A DNA stretch of 8,335 bases from contig JACMMM010000339.1 of the NCBI GenBank assembly GCA_014379065.1, positions 1 to 8,335 on the forward strand, given 5' to 3'. Made by a program: the position numbers and the translations under genes. Below the pieces are notes generated by a model. That model was not told where the DNA came from and ran no database searches. It was given only the letters and a program-made list of their open reading frames with translations. The first letter of the stretch is position 1, and each line of letters starts with the position of its first letter. Positions 6,821 through 8,335 of this stretch are shown piece after piece. The stretch is from Saprospiraceae bacterium. GTDB lineage: Bacteria > Bacteroidota > Bacteroidia > Chitinophagales > Saprospiraceae.

Positions 6821-7316
6821 ATCTCGCTTGGCGTTCCATGATATCATAAAATTTATTGGATTCCTGTTCATTTGTAAAAGCCAGGAGCGGCGTTTGCTTC
6901 CCTTTCGTCTCTACCCAATAAAGATAATAGGTGGTAAAAATCGGTGAACTGCCTTGATAGATGACTCGGTTGATGTGCTCAAACGGTAGCATACGTGACT
7001 TGCCACCAGCAATAATTTCAATCTCCTTTTTGTCGAGGTATAACCTGACTTCGTTTTTCCAGCGATTGGGCGCATACGGTTCGATTCCATAACGCCACCA
7101 ATTCAAACCCCAGTGGATCAATTTAGCAGCGATGATAACATATGCCCAATTGTGCCAATCCCGAAAATAATCGTCAAATCCTCCTCCTCTTATGCTACTG
7201 TATAAATATAGCAGACCGAATGTTGCTGCACCAAGGATTACCCAGCCCAGCATGCCAAGGCGCATGGCCCGCCAGTTAGAATGGAGTATGATGGGTGATG
7301 AATTTGGATCGTTCAT
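6789..7316 (-). CDS. Two-helix membrane protein with possible PH-like C-terminal domain
   Basis: The 175-residue product has no name I recognise. A short polar N-terminus is followed by two hydrophobic helices (about residues 20-42, LGMLGWVILGAATFGLLYLY, and 57-74, WAYVIIAAKLIHWGLNWW). The soluble tail of about 100 residues has alternating beta-like segments (EVRLYLDKKEIEIIAGG, RMLPFEHINRVIYQG, YYLYWVETKGKQTPLLAF) and ends in an amphipathic helix (NEQESNKFYDIMERQARL). Two helices followed by a beta-rich tail and final helix resemble bacterial PH-domain or YcxB-like membrane proteins. That resemblance is only by layout. It converges on the cytochrome gene with 13 nt between stops, and lies 43 nt downstream of the FISUMP gene on the same strand, so the two may be co-transcribed. 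No Shine-Dalgarno is evident; the sequence before the ATG is A/T-rich (TTTTATAGATA). Confidence 0.8.
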   Translation of the reverse strand: MNDPNSSPIILHSNWRAMRLGMLGWVILGAATFGLLYLYSSIRGGGFDDYFRDWHNWAYVIIAAKLIHWGLNWWRYGIEPYAPNRWKNEVRLYLDKKEIEIIAGGKSRMLPFEHINRVIYQGSSPIFTTYYLYWVETKGKQTPLLAFTNEQESNKFYDIMERQARLTVVQKPSSP

Positions 7317-7359
7317 TATCTATAAAACGAGAGGTTGGCCCTAATGAGAGAGATGTTTT

Positions 7360-8172
7360 TTATTTTTTTACACAACGGCAAGACAAAGCGTAATTTCCAT
7401 TAATCCGCGCCGAACGCATTTGACCTGAGGGCAAGTGAACCAAAAAACCTAACCCCTCATAAAATGACCAATAAGCTCCAATGTCGCCTTTATGGTCGAA
7501 ATAACCGCCGCTTGTACGCCAACCTCCAGCCTTGACTTGTAGACCTCCTGGCAAGGTTGCTAAAGATGAAGAGGTATTCCCTAACAAATTTCGGAGAGAT
7601 TGCCAATGTTGAGGAGTGGGCAGTTGCCAACCGGGGCCTAATCCAGTGCATGCATCTTTTGCTTGCTTCCAAGTATAAAGCCGCCCGAAAGGGTTGAGAT
7701 TGATTTGATCCTCGTCATAAAAGCAGCCTGCACCCGACCAACGCATATTATCTACCAGCCATGTTTCGCAACCAATCAAACGGGTTTTATAGTTTGTTTC
7801 GTCGCGAGTATCCGTAATGACACCATACATATTAGAGCTATCTCTGGTTTCGATGTAAACCAACTTTTTTTTGATGAATTCTTCAGGTTCGTGCCCTACC
7901 CTGAATCCATTACTCTCTAACAAGGCAACGGCGTTTGCCACCCCAAATATCCGCTTGGCACAATTGTTATAGGTATTCTCGAACATAATTGAATTGGAAC
8001 TGTAAAGAGGGTTTTGAGACCAATATTCAGATGTTTCCGGAAAATACCCTTTCCACAGAAACTGCTTATACCCGATGTTGGTGCTGACCACAGAAGGACG
8101 GAAAAGCGGATCTGGGGGGTCAGGAAGTAGTATAGTGGAGACAAAAGCTAAAAAAAGATGAAGACATTTCAT
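7360..8172 (-). CDS. FISUMP-domain secreted protein
   Basis: With the chosen start the product is 270 residues. MKCLHLFLAFVSTILLPDP reads as a short Sec signal peptide. The C-terminal half (about residues 121-268) matches the Fibrobacter succinogenes major paralogous (FISUMP) domain: RLIGCETWLVDNMRW, FGRLYTWKQAKDACTGLGPG, WQLPTPQHWQSLRNLLG, GGYFDHKGDIGAYWSF, and the end YALSCRCVKK. The domain is common in secreted and surface proteins of Fibrobacteres and Bacteroidota; its function is unknown. The segment between signal and domain (NIGYKQFLWKGYFPETSEYW and after) is unrecognised. The start at 8172 is chosen for the signal peptide. An ATG at 8271 is in the same frame, and the frame stays open to base 8335, so a longer N-terminus or a fusion cannot be excluded. 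An A8 tract (minus strand, 7865-7872) codes for the lysines of FIKKKL. Confidence 0.82.
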   Translation of the reverse strand: MKCLHLFLAFVSTILLPDPPDPLFRPSVVSTNIGYKQFLWKGYFPETSEYWSQNPLYSSNSIMFENTYNNCAKRIFGVANAVALLESNGFRVGHEPEEFIKKKLVYIETRDSSNMYGVITDTRDETNYKTRLIGCETWLVDNMRWSGAGCFYDEDQINLNPFGRLYTWKQAKDACTGLGPGWQLPTPQHWQSLRNLLGNTSSSLATLPGGLQVKAGGWRTSGGYFDHKGDIGAYWSFYEGLGFLVHLPSGQMRSARINGNYALSCRCVKK

Positions 8173-8335
8173 GTCTTCCCATGTCTGGCGCAATGTGGAA
8201 ACGGGCACCTTGTTTTGGGGATCAGCGCCCCATTGCCAAAAAAAATCGCCAGCACTGCTTTGAAAGTCCATCGGCCCAACAAAAAAAATACCGACCCGAT
8301 CTTCGATAGAAAATTTAGATTTTTTCAGTCGCTCC
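8173..8335 (-). other. Upstream flank of the FISUMP gene, unassigned
   Basis: These 163 nt hold no gene I can assign. The FISUMP frame continues open across them, reading ERLKKSKFSIEDRVGIFF and then MDFQSSAGDFFWQWGADP, which I do not recognise. Another minus-strand frame, open from about 8325, ends in a TGA overlapping the ATG at 8172 as ATGA, but it has no ATG start. Two T8 tracts on the minus strand (8238-8245 and 8281-8288) make a frame error or slippage possible. No convincing promoter was found. Confidence 0.4.

Noticed and set aside
7351..7369. T-rich run (TTTTTTATTTTTTT) as a plus-strand terminator
   Set aside because: No plus-strand gene leads into it and no stem precedes it. On the minus strand it is the lysine-stop end of the FISUMP gene.

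Overview
The window looks like chromosomal DNA from a member of the Bacteroidota, most like the Saprospiria (Haliscomenobacter/Lewinella type). This is inferred from protein style and gene content. There is a PSD1 (DUF1549/DUF1553) protein next to a Tat-exported DUF1501 protein, a FISUMP-domain protein, start codons with A-rich rather than clear Shine-Dalgarno upstream sequence, and two perfect palindromic repeats of a kind I recall as dispersed in such genomes. No rRNA, tRNA, CRISPR array or transposase gene was seen.

Plus strand, 1-6775: five tightly packed genes form one apparent operon that starts upstream of the window. In order they are: (1) the C-terminal 427 residues of a PSD1/DUF1553 protein; (2) a Tat-signal DUF1501 protein with an alkaline-phosphatase/sulfatase-like C-terminus; (3) a Tat-signal NHL-type beta-propeller protein; (4) a small secreted protein with a chitobiase-C-terminal-like (Fn3-associated) domain plus a discoidin-like beta domain; (5) a 721-residue membrane protein joining a DUF2231-like membrane part, a c-type cytochrome domain (CMNCH), leucine-rich repeats, and the same C-terminal two-domain module as gene 4. 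The junctions are 3 nt, 56 nt, a 4-nt ATGA overlap, and an abutting TGA-ATG. The 56-nt gap holds a perfect 16-bp inverted repeat. The products are all predicted to act outside the cytoplasmic membrane, so the set looks like a cell-envelope redox or surface-polymer-processing system of unknown chemistry.

The most unusual local feature is a second perfect palindrome (12-bp arms, 5-nt loop) inside gene 5. It is translated in frame into the linker between the cytochrome domain and the leucine-rich repeats.

Minus strand, 6789-8172: two genes converge on the operon. One encodes a FISUMP-domain secreted protein and the other, downstream of it, a small two-helix membrane protein with a possible PH-like tail. 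The 13-nt convergent junction sits in an interrupted hairpin (6773-6820). The last 163 nt (8173-8335) hold no assignable gene, but the FISUMP frame stays open to the window edge.
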